From Anthostomella pinea (lineage: Eukaryota; Ascomycota; Sordariomycetes; Xylariales; Xylariaceae), in NCBI GenBank assembly GCA_963556695.1, contig CAUWAG010000007.1, positions 1,736,001-1,800,000 of the forward strand: a stretch of DNA of 64,000 nt, in the 5' to 3' direction. Numbering within the stretch: the stretch's first letter is position 1; each line of letters opens with the position of its first letter. Positions 23,691-35,403 of this stretch are shown here, in pieces. Below the pieces are notes generated by a model. The model was not told where the DNA came from and ran no database searches. It worked only from the letters and a program-made list of their open reading frames with translations. The translations under genes and the position numbers were made by a program.

Positions 23691-24956
23691 GTTGAACCGA
23701 GGTGTCAGTATACGTCGTTCTTGTGAAGCTGACTTTGTATTCCTGGGAGTAGAAAGAGAGATGGAGAGCAGAGCAGGACTTACCACCCATTTTGTCTGTC
23801 TAATACCCCGGACGGTCCACAAAAGCAACTGGTAGGGATCTGCAGGTGTCCTTCAGAGTAGATATCGTTCGGGCGAGGTAGGATTTGCTGTTAAAGACAC
23901 TGCAATATTACTGTATGTAGGGTTGTTAAGGTACAGGTACTGACTGACTGACTGACTGATCTCATGACCGCTGGACCTCGGGAACTTTGGAATTGCTACT
24001 GCTGCACCGTTCCGGGGTGCGCTAACGCTGGTGTCACAAGGCCCCCCGCCAACCGGCCGCCGAGGCACGATGCAGCAGCTTTCCCATTGGCCGCGGCAGC
24101 TCAGCTAGCGGCGTTGCTTAGCTGCTTCTTCACATGTCAATCGATGGAATGTTTCTTGTGACTTGCGTCCTTGGGAGGCGTTGGACAGATCCTGTGACTT
24201 TCAACTGCAAAGCATCCATTCCCGCTTCCAAGGGCCCGGATACACCACTGCGGTCCGTCTGGGCAATTCTGGCACGTGCTGCCCGCGATGGTGAAAATGA
24301 CTTGTTCGGAGTCCAAGGTTGCTTTCCGTACGATTCACGACCGCGTGCGTTTGACTTGCTCCAAAGTGGCACCTTGAACCCGCCGCCGTTGCCGACTGAG
24401 CAAAGATATGAAAAGGGGACGCACGAGGGTTATCATGTAGACGAAGGAGAAGTCGTTCACCCGTCTGAAATAGTTGCGTTCGCACTGAGAACTGGAGTCA
24501 GTGTCTCCAGAAGTCGTTCGGCCTCATCTATGCCTCCATCCATAAAGGCCCGCGAATAAGTATCACGAGTCGATGATCGAGGACCACAAGTCATGGACAG
24601 GCCGAAAGCCCTTCCATTATTGGACCCAGGTGTGCGAGTGTTGACCCGCATCAAGTTCGCCAGTCCTGCCGCGTTTGGATTCACTGCGCACTGTATCTTA
24701 TAGCAGACAATCTTTGTGTTAGATCTTGCCTGCTTCCAAACATGACCTCTGCTAACTTATTTGTTCTCTCATTTGCTGGTTCAATGCATGAGAATGTGGA
24801 CTTCGTAATCAAGTATCAATGACTGACAGAGCAGATGATATACCGTGGACAACGCTTATATCGACAACACAATTCCCGAATGACTAATAATTTGATATAC
24901 TATTTAACATCCCTGCGTGACTATAGTGCTAGCAAAGGCGACCATGCCACTGCCCT
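23691..24956. other. Intergenic, thiolase promoter side
   Basis: No conserved gene recognised. Contains a TGAC tetranucleotide run at 23941-23959. It should include the thiolase promoter and the 3' region of the ferritin-like gene. Confidence 0.45.
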
Positions 24957-26135
24957 TCACAGGCATACTTCCAGAACAGCAACCCCGGACAAGGTGTTGT
25001 CGTCACACACCACGTTGGTAGCACCGTCGGCGGTACTAAGCACAACATAGACCTGACCAGAAGGCGGCAGCTGGCCGTCCGCACCCACGGGGATCTGGGC
25101 AAGCCGGTACTGCATAAGAGAAAAGAGTATCAGCATCAATTTCACTGGTCATGAACACAACGCCTCATCACGCCGTCAAGCTCCGGCACGAAAGGTAGGG
25201 GTCGGTACTCACACTGTCACCATCAACATACACCGGCGCATAGTACGTGTCCAGTCCAGAGAACAACACCGCATACACCGTCTGCCCAGACGTCACCAGC
25301 CCGCCATCAAGGGCGTGCGTGTACGCGCATTCGAATATCACGCCCGTCGAGCCCGCAACAACCACAGCCGCGTCCGGCACGGCCGTCAGCGGCGGGAAGG
25401 CCATGAACGGCAGCGCGGCACTCCCTGGCGCGAACCCGGTAATGAACTGCGCCGCCAGAGAGTACACCTGGTTAAAGTCAAGCGGGGTGTCGTAGGGCTT
25501 GGGGAAGGGGCCCTCGCGCAGCGACGCGCGGATGTAGGCCGAGTGCCGCGCCTCTACCGTCAGGATCGAGCCCGCAATCGTCAGGTACGCCTTGTTGGCG
25601 ATGACGGCCGCGGCGCCGAGGTACGCCGACACGCCCACGCCCTCGAGTACCGAGGCCAGCGCCACGAACGAGGCCGCGTCGGTGCTGGGGAAGTAGTAGG
25701 AGGCTTCCTTGGTGGCGTTGGCGCCGAGCGCGCCCGACAGGAAGCTGACGTGTTGCTGCTCGTCGTAGTAGATGGTCTTGAGGTTGTTGTAGAAGACCTG
25801 GGTGGGGTGTTAGCTAGGGTGGGTGTCTGGTTTGGGGTTTATATGCAGGAGCTCTTACAGAATCGAAGCCGGCGGCGGCGAAGTCTTGCTGTGTGTAGTT
25901 CGCCAGGCCCTCCTGGTAGAACCCTGTCGACTCGAGTCAGTATCTCGAAGCATGTTCCACATTGGATTTCTACGGGTGAACACTTACTGCGCTCCAGATA
26001 TTCGAGTGTTAGGGCATAGTTCAGGATGTCGATGTCTCCTCCTGGAAGGGGGTCGTAGTTGGCCTTCTTCGTGAGGGGAGCAGCAAGGCTGGTGGTTGAG
26101 GCCGCTAGGGCGAGGGCAAGGGATGAGGCGCGCAT
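24957..26135 (-). CDS. Secreted ferritin-like (Rds1/desiccation-related type) protein
   Basis: Member of the fungal stress-response proteins with a ferritin-like four-helix domain; biochemical role unknown. Exons 26135-25988, 25923-25859, 25797-25213 and 25109-24957 give 316 aa, all joining in frame. Starts with a clear signal peptide ([20 protein letters not shown]). Family features: [37 protein letters not shown] and [12 protein letters not shown]. The Glu and Glu-x2-His residues in these helices are where di-iron ligands would sit. The C-terminal third is Val/Gly/Thr-rich beta-like sequence. Metal binding is inferred. Confidence 0.82.
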
Positions 26136-26372
26136 GGTAACGAGTGCTGCTGAGAGGAAGGTGGGAATGCAATTAATATCAATATTACTGCTGGAGTAGG
26201 CTGGATCTTAGATGGTCGGAAGGGAGTAGGTTGAACTTTCTCTTCGTGACATGAGGGACTATATATACGTCGCTCAACATCAACACTGCTGATCTGGTTT
26301 TCCCCTCGTAGTTCGGCTATGGATGAAGGACCCCGTCGGTCATCGCGTGGCATCGACGCTCGCAACATCCTA

Positions 26373-26443
26373 CTAGCCAGTCTATGCAAGCAAGCTACTC
26401 ATACCGAATAGTGCTAGGCACGATGCTAGCATCACGTTCGTCC
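26373..26443 (+). repeat. Degenerate direct repeat, copy 1
   Basis: About 71 bp sharing CAAGCAAGCTACTCA and ATCACGTTCGTCC with the copy at 26533-26603, offset 160 bp. Confidence 0.7.
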
Positions 26444-26532
26444 GTCTACATGCGTGAATCTGCCGACGTCTTCCGTGGGGAGGAGCTTCCGGCACCTCTC
26501 TAGGCCGGCTCGGATAGGAAACATGATATCTG

Positions 26533-26603
26533 CTAGCCAGCCCAAACAAGCAAGCTACTCACACCGAGCCTTGCTAGGTACGATGCTAGTATCACGTTCG
26601 TCC
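26533..26603 (+). repeat. Degenerate direct repeat, copy 2
   Basis: Partner of the block at 26373-26443; most differences are single-base substitutions. Confidence 0.7.
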
Positions 26604-28629
26604 ATTCCCTTGAGTTGGCAGTCCGCACCAAGTCGTAGTGTGCGGCCAAGACTACACCCCGGGTCACATAACCCGCTGTAATAAACCACTCGCTGTGCTT
26701 GGAACAACCCTAAGCCGAAGATGGAGGCCTCTAAGTGGTCAGACCAGTGGCTACAGGGCACCGAATGCCGTTACGGGAGATCCACGATGTACTGTACTTA
26801 GTTTTTGGTGAGCTGGTGCGGACGGCCACTCATGGGGGATCCATCGTGAAATTTGGCGACGTCTCGTGGACGGGAGAGGCGATGCCGGCATCTCTCTAGA
26901 CCGGCTCGGACGAGAAATATCCGGCGCTACCTTGGCCGGTCTGGGGAGATCCGGGGAAATAGAGTTTTGTGGGCTTGTGGTTCTTAGGGGCCCGGGTAAG
27001 CCACGTCCCGAGGTCCGGGGAGCTAGTTACCACAATGCCGGCTACCCTTTGGCTCTTGGATGACGAGCTTTGGGAGCTTCGGTCAAATAGGAGGTTGTGG
27101 AGCAGAGGAGATTTGGGAACTACCTTCTCATGCCGATCTTCTATCAACCCACCTCCGCATCAGTCGGCTTCCTAGCTGCCTAGGTCGCTTCATACACTGC
27201 TACTCCTTGAGATGGAGACCGAGATGATGAGCAGGCATTCTGGTGAGCTCGACCACCGGCGTCTCCATGCACGCAGTCTCGGGTAACGCCACCTTGGCTA
27301 TCACCATCACCCCCGGGCTCCAATATACATGGGTCGGTCGTCCAGCGTCGCAAGGACAAGCCGCAGCTGCTCAGGATGCCATGCTATAGCAACTAACTGC
27401 TAATGGTAGAGCATTATTTCGTAACGTGGCTCGGGACAAGACCGATCTCACCAACTGACCAAGCGTGTCTTAGGTAAGTAGCCGTACCCAGGGACATCGA
27501 GAGCCCGGTTCACTGACCCGGATTAACTGGGCTTCATGTCTTCTCCGGGTGAGGCTTTGGCCGTCTCCGGATCGCCATGTTGGCACACGAAAACGCACAT
27601 CGCTCTCGATTGTATAAATCATCGTTCAGCTGGTGAGCGACCTGTTGTGAACTCAGGCTGCCTCTCGGCCTCTCGCATATGTATTCGAGTAGCTGCTATG
27701 GAAAGGGGATCTGACCCAGATGGTGCCGAGGGGAGGTATAGTGTATGAATTGTATAAGCGACGACCTTCGAGATGTGACCCCCTTAAAACCAGTCTCAAC
27801 TGGCTGAGGTGACCATGCTATGTACGAGTAGGAAAAGGTATGAGCATGTGAACCCACACGAACTCGCCTGTAAGTCTCAGATTCATGACTTATGAATGCT
27901 TTCTGATAGCTGAAGCTGCTTCATCTGGAGTAATGGATGTGGCGAGAATCGCCCGACCCCGACATTCCTTAGTGTTCCCAGGTCGTGTTACTCTCGCTCA
28001 TTTGCAGCCTTCTATAATTCACATCGGGGGCAACACTTTCTTCAAGGGAGGAGGACAGGCGTTTTACAGCTCACTTCTGGATCATGCAGCCATACCGACT
28101 GCCCAGGACACCCGATGTGTTGACGAACTGCGGAGACAGCCGGGCGAGCCCGGGTCCAACCTCTTACTATTGGCTTGGCCACGGAGCAGCACGGGTAGAG
28201 TACTACCAGAAACGAACCACCTCGCTGGTATCATGGACACCAACCCCGCGCGCGAGTCGAATATCCTGCTTTTGGGACGATGCCGAAGCGCCGTAATACA
28301 TCGGCTCCGGCTCTGGCAAAGATAAGGCGGTGGAGCCGGTGGGGGTTTATACCAGGAAGCTAGGTAATGTGCCCACGCATGAGGAGATACTGCCCATGTT
28401 GTAGCTCTATAATCGGCTTGACGATAGCTGTTCAGAAATGTCAGCGTCGCGACGGTTGGCCGGCATGCCGGACAGTCGTGTGTTCGGGGCATGTAAGACT
28501 TGGCGGTTGGGGCCGCGCCGCTCAGTTGGGACTCCTAAGAGCCTCCTCATGCCGCTGTGTCTGTCGTCTCTGCCATTCAACATTCAGTGAAATGACCGGC
28601 CGTGGACTCCTCGGACGCTTTTGATCACC

Positions 28630-29110
28630 ATGCTCCCTCGAATCGCTGTTGCTGCTGTAGCGGCTTTTGCCGCGGGAGTCGTTGGTGTTCCCGTCACTCA
28701 CAACGAGTCCGACTTTGAGCTCGAGTGGATCTCCACCAACGACTTCCTGCCCAAGGTCGCGTAAGTGATACCAACCCCTATTCAGCATCTGACCTCACCC
28801 CGTACTGTACCTCTCGGCTGACTCAAGACTACGCAGTATCTACAGCGCAGGAGGAACCATCCTGTCGGCGTCGAACTACAGCAGCGTCGACAACGTCGCA
28901 TACGGCTCCGGCGTCGGCCCCACCCCGCAGGAACTGATCGCCAACGTCTCGGAGGTCCTGAGCGTCGCGCAGCTGGCCATCGTCAAGTTCCCGACCGCGG
29001 GTGGCAGCTCCGGTCTTAACTCGTCGCTTTACCTGAATATCAGCCAGTATGCGAACCGTCAGCTCTACTCTAAGGGACCGGATATCGCGGGGGCTATCAT
29101 GTTTCACTGC
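28630..29110 (+). pseudogene. L-asparaginase-like gene, truncated after N-terminal third
   Basis: Exon 1 (28630-28760) encodes a signal peptide (MLPRIAVAAVAAFAAGVVG); exon 2 starts at 28837 and reads AIYSAGGTILSASNYSS, the type-II asparaginase first active-site block with its Thr. It continues to LNSSLYLNISQYANRQLYSKGPDIAGAIMFH. At the position where the second active-site motif (HGTDT) is expected, at about 29105, similarity stops. The frame then runs into unrelated, soon AT-rich sequence. The catalytic core and C-terminal domain are absent, so the gene is a remnant, probably cut by a rearrangement or element insertion. Confidence 0.65.
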
Positions 29111-29798
29111 ACTATATCACGGCACTATGGCGTACCAGCACGGGGGCTCTGCTTTTTGTTATCTTTTGGGGTATTTGGGTTTGGCTCCTCCCTTCGGTCG
29201 AAGAGCTTAAAAAATAAAAACAAATCGACGACAGCCTCACAGCCCCAGGGGTCAACCCCTATATATACTTGATTATGTTACGGAGCCAGCTTTATAATTT
29301 CTTTCTTTCTTTAAATATATTAATAAAGTTGTTTTTAAAGCTAATAGTAATCAAATTATAATAGTTTAACATAAAATGGATTTTGTTTTAATATACGTAA
29401 CATTAATTTAAAAAGATTTAACTTATAGGGAAGGCAGTGGTAGCTTTTCCCGCCTACCTTAGTGACTTCCTCAATGCCCATTTAATGGATCAATTCGCAT
29501 TGTCAAGTCAATAGGCGCGTTTGGAGATTGGACTTCGTGACCTATCGGTGAGTTGTGCAAGCATTCTTAACTTGGTCGCGAGTGTTCCCAAGTATTCCAG
29601 TGGTACTGTCTGTGGGACTCAACGGTGCTTAATTCACTCTAGAGCAACAACGGGGATTGGATCAATGATGAGCCTCATGTCACAAGTTTCGTCCCTCCGA
29701 TTCGATGTTTGTGTAGCCAGCAGCGGTCGGCATGCCCGTATGGATTTGCCCCCGGCTTTTGTTTGCCATGAACAAACACCATGATGACCACATGTCAT
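29110..29798. other. AT-rich remnant next to truncated asparaginase
   Basis: About 29190-29430 is strongly AT-rich and includes TGTTACGGAGCC at about 29277, similar to starts of fungal LTRs. It resembles a degraded transposon fragment. The remainder is the 3' flank of the rhodopsin-domain gene. Confidence 0.4.
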
Positions 29799-31018
29799 TT
29801 ATCCCCGACACACGCTGAAGCTCTTCTCGATGTGGATTGACTCGGTCCGTCCAATTTCCCCCAAGCACTCGTGTCTCCCAACAAGCTCCTCCGAACCCTC
29901 ACTGTGCGATTGTACCGCTGATCGGGCGCTTACGTGCGCAAGATGGTGGCCTTCTGTGCCAAGTTCGATTGACTTCACATCGTTGCTGTCAGAGCTATGG
30001 GCTTGTGATCTCGAGACCAAGAAGGCGCTCTTGAGGTCGGAGAGGACCGATCGACACAGCGTGAGCAAAGGGTGTAGGGTGGGGATAGTGCCGCAGACAA
30101 TCATCAGGAACAGCTCGGCCGTAACCCAGGCGAATAGATCATAAGTCGCCCAGGTGAGATCTTCTCTGTTGGACAACTCGCTGAGAAATTGTGTCTTGAT
30201 GCCAGAGCAGATACACGTGAGGATATTGAGCGCGGAGACGATGCTGAGTTGCCATTCCTGTATTGTGTTACTCTGCACGTTCAGGAAGATCGTCGCTGGG
30301 AGGATTACCAGACCGGCGTCGGCAAACGTGTTGTATGCTGATGACCACAAGTTAGCTTCACGAGAGCCGCTTGCGTTGAGGAATTACCTAGTGACTTGCC
30401 TCCCGTGAAGGTACCGTAGCTGGACATCACATGTGGATCTATACACTTCCCCTCTATCCGGAGGTCCATAACGCTGCCATAGGTTGACATTGAGCGAACG
30501 TAAGGATGGAGCAGGAGACCGCAATGCCTCCCGCCAGGACGATGGTGAAGGTCCACATGTATATGCGTTGCCATTTCAACTCGGTGGATTTCATGATCGA
30601 CAACAGCAGAGCGGATACAGAGAACTTGCCTGCTGCAACCCCTATGATGCCAAAAACCTGGCTGGTCCAGTTGAGCAGTTGCACCAGCGCAAATTTGTCA
30701 GGTCCAAGTTCCCCGACATCCCGGAAATGTCGAACTCCGCCGTGCTGCGAATAAAGGTTCAAGACGCTACTCCAGCCGATGAAGCACAACTTGAGATGTA
30801 TAAGTCGACTTGTCGTTTCAGAACAGTGGAAGAAGCGCACGTACCATCGAAATGACCATGAACAGGTCATCCCAACCGAACAGCTTTCTTTGGGCGCGAA
30901 AAGTGATTCGGAGTACCACGGTAAAAGACGCGATTCCAGTCAGTGCCCACATCAAAGTGATTAAGCCTGGACCTCTGTCCGCGACGCTGTCACCGGTACT
31001 CGGACGTGCAGAGGCCAT
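29799..31018 (-). CDS. SAT4-type rhodopsin-domain membrane protein, one-base frameshift
   Basis: Seven-helix fungal protein of the SAT4/rhodopsin-domain family found beside metabolite clusters and among Pth11-like receptors; function unknown. Exons 31018-30845, 30789-30400 and 30337-29799. The second intron has a GC donor (GCAAGT) with a normal CAG acceptor. Start MASARPSTGD is followed by helix 1 (ITLMWALTGIASFTVVLRI) and the family motif FGWDDLFM. Later parts: VAAGKFSVSALLLSIMK, the CQPMAALW loop, and AYNTFADAGLVILPATIFLNVQ. The total is one base short of a whole number of codons. At about 30470 the frame moves from ...AALW to DLRIEGKC, as if one G is missing from a G run. About 367 aa otherwise. 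Either a young pseudogene or an assembly error. Confidence 0.78.
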
Positions 31019-31689
31019 ATTGCCTAGCCAAGGAGGGGGAAGCGGGTATAGTAAGAATGCAAGCACATCGGTGATGGAAATGATCATGATCTTTGTGAGC
31101 TCTTCAATCGAAACGGATGAGCCAAACCAAACGATCTTAAACTGTGGGCTGTGGTCGATTTGAGGATGCCTTTCTTTAGAATAGAATATCTTGAAACGTT
31201 GGAAAGTACCAATCGCCGTACAAGTTGGGGGAGCGGCCACATCCTCATTGTTGTCTTCGAGGACGGGAGGGTTTGACACCCAAACGTGTTCTGTTTGCCA
31301 GGTCCAACTGCAGTGAAAGCAGCCAGACCTGTGTCACATCATCACGATGTGACAGCGTGAGGCGAGCCAGGGCAATTCGTGTGATTGTAGGCCCAGGTTG
31401 TCGGGTCTCTAAGCGCCCGGGGAACACCAAGGCCTGCGCATGCAAGGGGAGTCACGCAATGCGGTCCAATGGCGCGCATGCCTCGGTCACTCAACCCTTG
31501 TAGAACGGGTCGTCCCCGGTGCTCTGTCTGTCTGGAAATCTTCCAACTTTCCCGATGGCGTTCCCGCGTTTCTTCCGCCCAAATGTCTGACCAAGATCTC
31601 TTCTTCGAACAATACGAAGTACCATAGACACAAGAACAACCACGGCCGACCCGGCGCTCCTCATTCGACAATTTTGGCTATTGGTGACT
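31019..31689. promoter_or_regulatory. Divergent interval, rhodopsin-domain gene / methyltransferase
   Basis: No gene assigned. Contains a possible leader ATG at about 31584 for the methyltransferase. Confidence 0.3.
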
Positions 31690-32944
31690 GAACCAGGGGT
31701 CTTTTGTGGCGATGAAACCCAGAGGCAAGAGCTCAGACAGCTCGGACGTCAAGCGGCAGACCTGCTCGAGACCCCCTTCCAGACCATCCAACGCCTCGCG
31801 TACTCGGTATGTCACATCTGACACCCTGCACGCGCAGCCAGCTGATGGAAATCAGCCTCTGCCGTTGGTGACGGCCCGGATTGCCCAGGATAAGAAACTT
31901 CTTTCCGCACTGGCAGCGAATGAGGATGGTGCCGACCTTGAGGCCCTGGCCCAAGAAAGCCAATTGAATGGCGGTGTTGTTGAGTCTACCATGGAGTACT
32001 TGTGTACACAGAACATGGCGAAATTGAGTGAGACAGGACATTACAGAGCCACCAAGCTCACTCACTTCCTGCTGGCACCACTAGTCACAGACGCAGTAAC
32101 ACACTTGTGAGTTTGGTGAGAACGGGCGAGGCACTCGCAAGAGCCTGTGTTGACTTGAATAGCCACGACAACGTCCTTCCAGCCCTCAATTCATTGAACG
32201 CTGTGCTGAGTGCCCCTGAAAAGAATGTGACAGCATTCCAACAGGGTCATCGCACATCGGATGACTTCTACACCTGGATGGAAACCCATCCGGTCCAGCA
32301 AGGCGCTTTCTTCCGATTCATGGAGGCTCAGTTCGCCAGCCTACCTACATGGCTCGATGTTGTTGAATTTCAGTCGGAGTTTGCGCAGGACACCACTTCG
32401 AAGGTGGCAATGGCTCGCAGTGTGTGGCACTGAAAAGCAAGTTCCCGGATCTCACGGGCCGCGTCAACCTACAAGATCGGCCGGACGTCCTGGCCAAAGC
32501 CCTCGAGGTGGAAAGCTTGGAGAGGATGCGGTACGACTTCATGACGGAGCAACCCGTACACGGTATGCCGAACGATCTTGACCGATTCCTGTACCCGCTG
32601 ACAGTTTGACAGGAGCTCGGGCGTACTATTTCCGCCAGATCATGCATAATCACGACGACGATACATGCGTCGCAATCCTCCGAGCCCAGCTGCCCGCCAT
32701 GAGCGCGCACAGTGTTATCATCATCGACGAGAAAGTCCTCCCGGATCGCCAATCCCCAGCGACAGGCCCACCGAATGAGTATACTGCTGGGCTGAATCTG
32801 GCCATGAAAGCTATGTTCAACGCACAGGAGAGGCGGGAAGCTCACTGGCGGCAGCTGTTAGACAGGGCAGGTTTGGTGATCAGGGATATCAAGAAGTTTA
32901 CCGAGTTCAATGATGCGGTGATCATCGCGGCCAAGGTGACTTGA
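31690..32944 (+). pseudogene. COMT-like O-methyltransferase, SAM motif I damaged
   Basis: SAM-dependent O-methyltransferase of the fungal secondary-metabolite type (winged-helix dimerisation domain plus methyltransferase fold). Inferred exons: start unclear to 31806, 31856-32106, 32163-32562, 32613-32944. Seen: LLETPFQTIQRLAYS, the winged-helix part (TARIAQDKKLLSALA, LCTQNMAKLSE), and FHDNVLPALNSLNAVL across an intron. Later come QDRPDVL, RAYYFRQIMHNHDDD (catalytic-His region; the usual Trp is replaced) and IIDEKVLPD. At about 32395 the frame jumps into GGNGSQCVALKSKFPDL; the beta strand before it (usually ending VD-G-GG) is missing, and the deletion is 1 modulo 3. No in-frame start ATG was found. 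It lies next to a SAT4-type gene, as in metabolite clusters, but no synthase is present here. Confidence 0.72.
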
Positions 32945-33624
32945 CGCTCAGTTGATGGTTGATCACAGCTGAACCCAAGGGCATGAGCCGCCGGAATCCC
33001 GTACTAAGCTTACCCAGGACGATGAGAGCGCTCGTGAAATAGTGACCCCCAAAAAGTCCCCTTTCTTACCACGAGAGAATCTAGTTAATCGCTTCGTTGA
33101 AGGACCTGCGCAAAAGATCCTGCTTCCTGAGATTGTCGATTATGCGAAGTCCGACCGCTCAGTGAGGGCTTCCTTCCATGAAACTGGTGTCCCGCGTTCG
33201 ATCAGCGAGTGGACCAGACTCAACGCCAGAACCGATCTACTTCATCCAAGCGTGAAACTCTTCTCATGGCCTCGGGATTCAAGGGAACATCGCTCGAAGA
33301 TGCGGCCGACTGGGGACGTTCGGGACGTTCCTGCAACGGTGCTGTTGCCTCTGTTCTTGTCGCCTTCCTGTACGGCTGCAACCCAGCACACATCATGCTC
33401 AGAACTCGTCGACCGTTACAAGTATGTTGCCCTCCATCTCATGTGTCTCTGCCGGAGTATTTAATTTGATGAGACCTTAATGATATCATGAGACCCACAC
33501 TTCCACGTTGCGCAACATACTTAGTTACGTTGATGGTAATCAAAAGGCGGCCTTTGCACCTTTCATGATACATGTTTGGCTAGACCTGAGAAGGACTGTT
33601 TGCTTATGCCCTGCTAGATTATAT
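32945..33624. other. Intergenic, methyltransferase / GTPase
   Basis: A 140-codon open frame (33042-33464, +) is present but shows no family signature. Otherwise nothing recognised. Confidence 0.4.
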
Positions 33625-34624
33625 TTACATCACCTCACACAGCAGCCCCAAAGCTGTTGAGACCACCGCGCCGCCCGCCCATTTCCCGAACGTCTTCAAC
33701 AGATCCTTCCCATTGATCTGGGATGAACATAACTTAGCAACAGAAACCAAAAGGCCAAGCGGGAGGAGATGGTACCGACCTTGATTGTCTTGAGCCAAGA
33801 TCTCTTTTTACTGATGTCGTTGACTCTGCCCTGTAACTCTGGTGTGGACGCTACTCTACCCTGGTTGATCTGTACCTGGAAGCTTCTCGTCTTCTGGCCA
33901 AGCATGATGTCCAGCTCCCGGCAAGCACTTGTATCGTTCAGTCGACCGTCAGCCTGGACCAGCTCCTCTTGGAGCAATAATCGCGTCCGAGGGTACGGGT
34001 TGGAGTTAAGACCCATGAAATGGAGGACAACGTCGCGGGCCGACCTCTCCGTGTTCTCGAAGCGGAGCACCTTCGCACCCGTTGGAACATCTCCCTGTAC
34101 ATGTTGTTGTTGATTCTGTTTGCCTCGTTCTGTCGGCCGAAGTCCTCCCGGACTTGGTCCCACAAACTGCTCACGAATGCCACCTTTGGATAGAACGCGC
34201 CACCGACAATCTTCTTAAATAGCTGGGTTTTCTTTTGCTCACTGTCGGTGACTCGGGGCTTGTTGATGGGCTGCATGATTATAACTCCGTCCACACTTGT
34301 CCCACTCGCCTCGGCAACTGCTAGCCATTTCGAGATCTCGACGAAGATATCGGCGTCCCGGCCCCCGGAGTCGTCGAAGCCGGGGGTGTCAAGCAGGAGT
34401 ACTTTCTTCGCATTGACCGTCGTCTCTCCATACTGCACGTCCTTGGTACCTGATCAGGGTTTAAGTTAGCTCATGTCTCAAATTCGAACCGATTCTCGTG
34501 CCTACTTACAAGAGTTCCCAGAGCCTCCTACCTCCAACTGAGCTCCGGTGGCCTTGTTGATGAAAGAGGTCTTGCCGGCCCCGGTCATCCCGAAGACAGC
34601 AAGCCGAAGAATGCCGTCTGACAT
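33625..34624 (-). CDS. AIG1-like P-loop GTPase A, one-base frameshift
   Basis: GTPase of the AIG1/IMAP-related type (TRAFAC class). Exons 34624-34510, 34449-33780 and 33717-33625. Start MSDGILRLAVFGMTGAGKTS contains the P-loop; the intron splits the Cys codon of GNSC; the G3 motif is LLLDTPGFDD. Then follow VDGVIIMQPINKPR, KVAFVSSLWDQV and a tail with coiled-coil-like charged sequence. The last exon encodes a short hydrophobic C-terminus (AGGAVVSTALGLL) that could bind membrane. Exon lengths sum to one less than a multiple of three. The break is at about 34110, where REMFQR must change frame to reach GAKVLRFENT, consistent with one G lost from a GGG run. Expected about 292 aa. It is the paralogue of the divergent gene at 35404. 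Confidence 0.75.
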
Positions 34625-35403
34625 GGCGAAAGTTGGACTTGCGGACGGCACTTGAGTAGTTGGTAGCTTCCAACGAAAAGGAAGAACTACTTATCCAAAG
34701 GTTTACGGGAGGCGACTAGGCAGTTGAGGGAGAACCGACGGGGGCGGACGGGTTCATCATTCAGCCTCACCAATGCCCCCAACTCACACCCCTGTTGCTC
34801 ACCACCACCTGTCTGATACACAAGATGCAAGAAAAAGATGCACTTTTGCTATTCGAGGCGCGCGCCAACCAGTCAAAAGGGATGTATACTTCACGTGCTT
34901 CCGGTAGGCAGGCAGTGTAACCGAAGGCGGTGGTTAGCTTCATTGATTACATCGCCTTTATTGGACCAAGAAGGATTACTGCTGGCTGAATGGGGGCGGC
35001 TTTGCTCACCGAGTCACACATCCCAGCTGCTGGAGAAGGCTTTCGTAAATTAGCCATTCAGCCTCCTCATATCTTGACCCCTTGTAATCATCGAGCACTC
35101 TCGGGCATCCTGCATCACATAGCTAGCCAGTTAGGACAGCAAGAGAGTCGCAAGGGTTTCTCGCAATACTTGCCCTACGCGGTCGACTGGTTCTGCAGAA
35201 TGACACACTGGGAGTAGTCATGATCTCCGGAAGTTGAGCCGCGCCCGCCTCTCCGAAGCCTTGTCCACCGAGTATCATTACTCTCTTGGATTCCTCTCCG
35301 GCCTTTCAGGTACAAGGCGGTATTTCCCTTCATACCGAAGCACTCTCCCCACGGTTGACTCGCACCTTCACGCAAAGAACTCGTGAACTTTCCAACTATC
35401 ACA
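34625..35403. promoter_or_regulatory. Divergent promoter region between two paralogous GTPases
   Basis: A 779-bp interval separating head-to-head paralogues. No other ORF of note; shared control is inference. Confidence 0.4.

Larger units (their letters stand above)
26136..28629. other. Intergenic, 2.5 kb, with duplicated segments
   Basis: No gene recognised. It contains two families of degenerate duplicated blocks (26373-26443 with 26533-26603; 26465-26522 with 26856-26920). These look like remnants of a non-coding repeat at the edge between the housekeeping and accessory parts. Confidence 0.5.

Noticed and set aside
24134..24559. 141-codon plus-strand frame near the thiolase promoter
   Set aside because: No conserved motif and no intron structure; treated as intergenic.
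33042..33464. 140-codon frame between methyltransferase and GTPase A
   Set aside because: No recognisable domain, and overlapping frames are equally open; not supported as a gene.
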